Source of the DNA: an uncultured Caryophanales bacterium
Lineage (GTDB): Bacteria > Bacillota_I > Bacilli_A > RF39 > UBA660
Assembly (NCBI GenBank): GCA_946402785.1
Contig: CAMIXP010000068.1
Coordinates: 1 to 6,992, forward strand
Reading direction: 5' to 3'
Length of the DNA stretch: 6,992 nt
Under the pieces are notes generated by a model that saw only the letters and a program-made list of their open reading frames with translations, had not been told where the DNA came from and searched no databases. The translations under genes were made by a program, and so were the position numbers. Shown here in pieces: positions 4,161 through 6,992 of the stretch; the first letter of the stretch is position 1; every line of letters begins with the position of its first letter.

Positions 4161-6992
4161 ATGAAGAATAAGAAGTTTTTACTATTAATTATGTTGTTGT
4201 TCTTACCATTTGTCGTAAGAGCAGAAGAAATGACTTATGATGAAGCAAAGGAAGCTTTACAGCAATCCATTCAAGCATGGTATATGAGAGGTTATTATAG
4301 ACAGTATAACTCTCCTAAGAATACCTATGTTCTTTTAAGACATCCGGAAGACGCTACTATACAAGATACAGGATATGCTGTATGTAGTGGTTTTACGAAT
4401 GATGCCTGGATGGAAGCATTTGGTTTCCAAGGTCAAAACGATAACGTCGTTGGAGGACATCCTCCTGCAGGATCTGAAGCTTACACAAATGAAGCAAAAA
4501 AATATTTAGATGCTAAAGGATGTAAAACTTCTAAACCTGATGTTGCTGGATGTAAAGGTGAATTTCTTGTTTTTTATCAGAAAAAAGATGAAAGTATTCG
4601 ATATGTTTATAATCCAAATGGATTAGAGACGAGTGAAGTATTAAAAGTATCAAACTTCGTTAAATTATTACAAGAAGGAGATATGGTTGCTTATAATGGA
4701 CATGTTTCTATCGTATATGGTTTCAAATATGATAGTAAGGGTAAGAAAACAGATGCTTTACTATTCCAATCTGGAACTGGTGGAGTAAAAGTTTATTCTA
4801 AGATTGATCCAACCGAATATAAATTACGTCAATTGTTCTATTACAAAGCAAAGAAATCAGATACAAATGGAATATTAGATATTACAACAGCAGAAAACCC
4901 ATATGAAGGTACTGTTAAATGGACTTGGTTTTCTACGTATTCTTCTTTTGTAAAAGATGGAAAAGTAGATTGTCAGAAAGATAAATGTTCTATTACAAGA
5001 GCTTACTATAAAGGCTCTGATGGAAAAGCAGTTTTCAATTATGATGTTACATGGCCACAAAATATACGTGCTAGTAAAGCAAGAATTGAAATGCCTGGTA
5101 TTTATATTACAAAAACATCTTCTAAGTATGATAACAATAGTGTTACTTTAGGAGATAGTATTACTTATACAATTACGATTGTTAATAATAGTAACCTTGC
5201 AAAGGAAAAAGGAGAATCCAAAGCAAAGAAATATACAAACGTTCATGTTGTGGAAACGTTACCTGCTGAAGTAGAATTTGTTGCAGGAACTGTTGATAAT
5301 AGTCCTGATGGTTCTTACAATGAAACGAATCGTACTGTTTCTTGGGATATTGATTCTTTAGCAAAAGGTGAAAAGATTGTATTAAAATACAAAGTTAAAG
5401 TTAAAAAAGAAGCTAAGAATATAGGTAAATATATTGAAGCAAATGGAAAAGTATATAAGAGTAATGTTAATAACTATATAACAACTGGTACTGTTCGTCA
5501 TGAAATTATCAATTCTACTGCAGCTACAGATGAACAATATAAAACTTGTTATGAGAAAGAGAAAAAAGATGGTTATGAAGGATTAGCTTTAATTCAAAGA
5601 ACTTATATCTGTGTATATGGGGAAGAAAAGTTAGACTTCAACTTTAGAAAATTAGATTCTGAAGGAGCTCTTCCTTTAACAAGTTTCATTGTATTTTCAA
5701 GTGAAGCTGATGGAAAAGCTGCTAATCAAGTTCGCTTTAATATGAGTGGTGAAAGAAAAGTCTATGCTGATATGATCTTAAACAACTACTGGGGTGGAAT
5801 TGAAGCATTCAATAATAATGGAACAACAATTTATAACCTTATTTCTTGGAGACATTCTGATACAAATAGTTATTTAGGTGATTTAAGTAGAGCAAAAACA
5901 ATTGCTAGTGGTCACTTTAAAACAGGTGATGTATTAGTTTACTACAATAGTAAGAGTAAAACAAAAGAAGATCTTCGTTATACAAAAGAAAGCGGAACAT
6001 ATGCCTATATCTATATTGATGGTTCATTCGTAGGTATTAACCAAAGTGGTAAAGCTTCTGAAAGAAATATCTTTACGAAAAAGTACTATGAAGATAATAA
6101 AATTGATATGGCTAAGAACTTATACCAAGGTTCTTCTAGTTTATATGAATATGCTAACTATCAAACTTTATTTGGTAAAGATGCCTATGTAATCTTTAGA
6201 CCAGAAAAAGTTATTACAGATACATCAAAGATTGTGATTAAAACAAATCCTACCAAGACTACTTATTATCAAAATCAAACTTTAAATTTATCTGGTGGAG
6301 TTATTACTGTTACGAGTACGGATGGTACGACAAAAGATGTTGCTATGACTGATTCTGATGTTAAAGTAACTGGTTATAACTCTACGAAAGTAGGAGAACA
6401 AACCATTACTGTTACTTATGATGGTAAGTCTGCTTCCTTCACAGTTACAGTTGTTGCTGTTGAAGTTACTTCTATTAGTATTAAAACAAATCCAAATAAA
6501 TTAACTTACTACGTTGGTGATACACTAGATGTTACTGGTGGAGTTATCAATGTTCATTATTCCGATAATTCTACAAAACAATTTAGTATGAGTAATAAAA
6601 ATATTACATTCTCAGGATTTAGTTCTACAGAAGCTGGTTCTAAAACCGTTACTGTTACTTATTCTGGTAAATCTGCTTCTTTCAATGTTCAAGTTAATGC
6701 TGTTGCTTTATCTACCATTGAAATTGAGAAGTATCCAACAAAATTAACGTATGTTTCTGGAGAGGATCTAGATTTAACAGGTGGTAAGATTAAAAAGACA
6801 TATAATAATGGAACAACTCAATCTGTTAATATGTCAGATTCTACTGTTACAGTAACGGGATATAATAAAACGCAATTAGGTGCACAAACGATTACTGCTA
6901 CTGTTGATGGAAAACATGTTACATTTGAAGTATATGTTAATAGTTCTACAGAAGGAGAAATGGTTATTGATAGTATCAGTGTTTATACAACT
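4161..6992 (+). CDS. large secreted modular protein: NlpC/P60-like, DUF11-like and Ig-like domains (3' end outside window)
   Basis: Translation from ATG 4161 stays open for 944 codons to the right edge, so the C-terminus and any cell-wall anchor are missing. Residues 1-21 are a Sec signal peptide (MKNKK, Leu-rich core, cleavage after V-R-A). Residues about 60-230 match an NlpC/P60-like peptidase: C75-S-G-F for the catalytic Cys, and L-x-E-G-D-M-V-A-Y-N-G-H181-V-S-I-V for the catalytic His; Q203 may be the third residue. Residues about 250-310 contain a Cys271/Cys276 pair. Residues about 312-440 resemble DUF11: I-T-K-T start, G-D-S-I-T-Y-T-I-T-I-V-N-N-S, and V-x-V-x-E-T-L-P. Residues about 490-680 form a second domain with an NlpC/P60-like C-half lacking the His. 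From about 690 come Ig-like (Big_3 type) repeats. Probable role is envelope peptide or peptidoglycan hydrolysis, or surface binding; the substrate is inferred. AGGTGA lies six bases before the ATG. Confidence 0.93.
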   Translation, partial: MKNKKFLLLIMLLFLPFVVRAEEMTYDEAKEALQQSIQAWYMRGYYRQYNSPKNTYVLLRHPEDATIQDTGYAVCSGFTNDAWMEAFGFQGQNDNVVGGHPPAGSEAYTNEAKKYLDAKGCKTSKPDVAGCKGEFLVFYQKKDESIRYVYNPNGLETSEVLKVSNFVKLLQEGDMVAYNGHVSIVYGFKYDSKGKKTDALLFQSGTGGVKVYSKIDPTEYKLRQLFYYKAKKSDTNGILDITTAENPYEGTVKWTWFSTYSSFVKDGKVDCQKDKCSITRAYYKGSDGKAVFNYDVTWPQNIRASKARIEMPGIYITKTSSKYDNNSVTLGDSITYTITIVNNSNLAKEKGESKAKKYTNVHVVETLPAEVEFVAGTVDNSPDGSYNETNRTVSWDIDSLAKGEKIVLKYKVKVKKEAKNIGKYIEANGKVYKSNVNNYITTGTVRHEIINSTAATDEQYKTCYEKEKKDGYEGLALIQRTYICVYGEEKLDFNFRKLDSEGALPLTSFIVFSSEADGKAANQVRFNMSGERKVYADMILNNYWGGIEAFNNNGTTIYNLISWRHSDTNSYLGDLSRAKTIASGHFKTGDVLVYYNSKSKTKEDLRYTKESGTYAYIYIDGSFVGINQSGKASERNIFTKKYYEDNKIDMAKNLYQGSSSLYEYANYQTLFGKDAYVIFRPEKVITDTSKIVIKTNPTKTTYYQNQTLNLSGGVITVTSTDGTTKDVAMTDSDVKVTGYNSTKVGEQTITVTYDGKSASFTVTVVAVEVTSISIKTNPNKLTYYVGDTLDVTGGVINVHYSDNSTKQFSMSNKNITFSGFSSTEAGSKTVTVTYSGKSASFNVQVNAVALSTIEIEKYPTKLTYVSGEDLDLTGGKIKKTYNNGTTQSVNMSDSTVTVTGYNKTQLGAQTITATVDGKHVTFEVYVNSSTEGEMVIDSISVYTT
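6225..6992 (+). repeat. tandem bacterial Ig-like (Big_3-type) protein repeats
   Basis: Three repeats of about 81 codons begin near 6228, 6471 and 6711, each with the pattern I-x-I-K-T-N-P-x-K, T-Y-Y-x-x-x-x-L-x-L/V-S/T-G-G, a D/N-G/N-T-T stretch, V-T-G-Y/F, and a closing T-I/V-T-V-T-Y-x-G-K-S-A-S-F. The opening of a fourth (D-S-I-S-V) meets the window end. Such repeats act as rigid stalks or adhesive modules on surface proteins. The copies are diverged in DNA, so this is an old expansion. Confidence 0.85.

Noticed and set aside
4875..5060. 61-codon minus-strand frame inside the surface-protein gene
   Set aside because: It is fully antisense to a continuous coding frame, with a low-complexity Phe/Ile/Cys-rich product and no promoter seen.
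5182..5364. 60-codon minus-strand frame inside the surface-protein gene
   Set aside because: It is antisense to the DUF11-like domain; its Gln/Tyr/Leu-rich product is what TTG/CTG-type reversals of coding DNA produce.
6228..6941. Ig-like repeats as a recent tandem DNA duplication or phase-variable repeat
   Set aside because: The similarity is mainly in the protein; the DNA copies have diverged and contain no short identical units.

Overview
This AT-rich window reads as a chromosomal stretch of a low-GC, Gram-positive-type bacterium, most likely an uncultured gut-associated Firmicute (class Bacilli or a relative). The evidence is AGGAGG-like Shine-Dalgarno sites, sigma70-type TTGACA/TATAAT promoters, Sec signal peptides ending in A-x-A, AGA/TTA-rich codon use, and a large cell-surface protein with DUF11 and bacterial Ig-like modules. 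Trp is TGG throughout and no gene needs TGA read as sense, so the standard bacterial code fits. Taxonomy is inferred from style only.

Layout: (1) 32-1255 (+) encodes a membrane-anchored metallo-beta-lactamase-fold hydrolase of the ComEC C-terminal type, whose N-terminus is a two-helix segment resembling TrbC/VirB2-like pilin-type proteins. (2) A bidirectional hairpin terminator separates it from the convergent gene 1278-2390 (-), which encodes a secreted protein with a Cys/His/SSWG pattern suggesting a papain-like fold. That gene has its own near-consensus promoter, fitted onto the U-tract of the terminator of the next gene. (3) 2484-3074 (-) is an unrecognised 196-aa soluble protein, transcribed divergently from (4) 3201-4079 (+), a LysR-type regulator. 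The 126-bp space between them holds overlapping promoter elements and a perfect 8+8 bp inverted repeat. (5) After a terminator, 4161 to the right edge (+) is the open 5' part (944 codons) of a large secreted modular protein: signal peptide, NlpC/P60-like domain, DUF11-like domain, a second domain with a degenerate NlpC/P60-like pattern, and at least three bacterial Ig-like repeats.

Every gene appears to be its own transcription unit with a terminator or promoter around it, so there is no operon in the window. The theme is the cell envelope: three of five products are exported or membrane-anchored, and all three carry known or suspected hydrolase folds. The LysR regulator most plausibly controls itself and the divergent 196-aa gene. 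No RNA gene, CRISPR array, insertion sequence or attachment site was seen.
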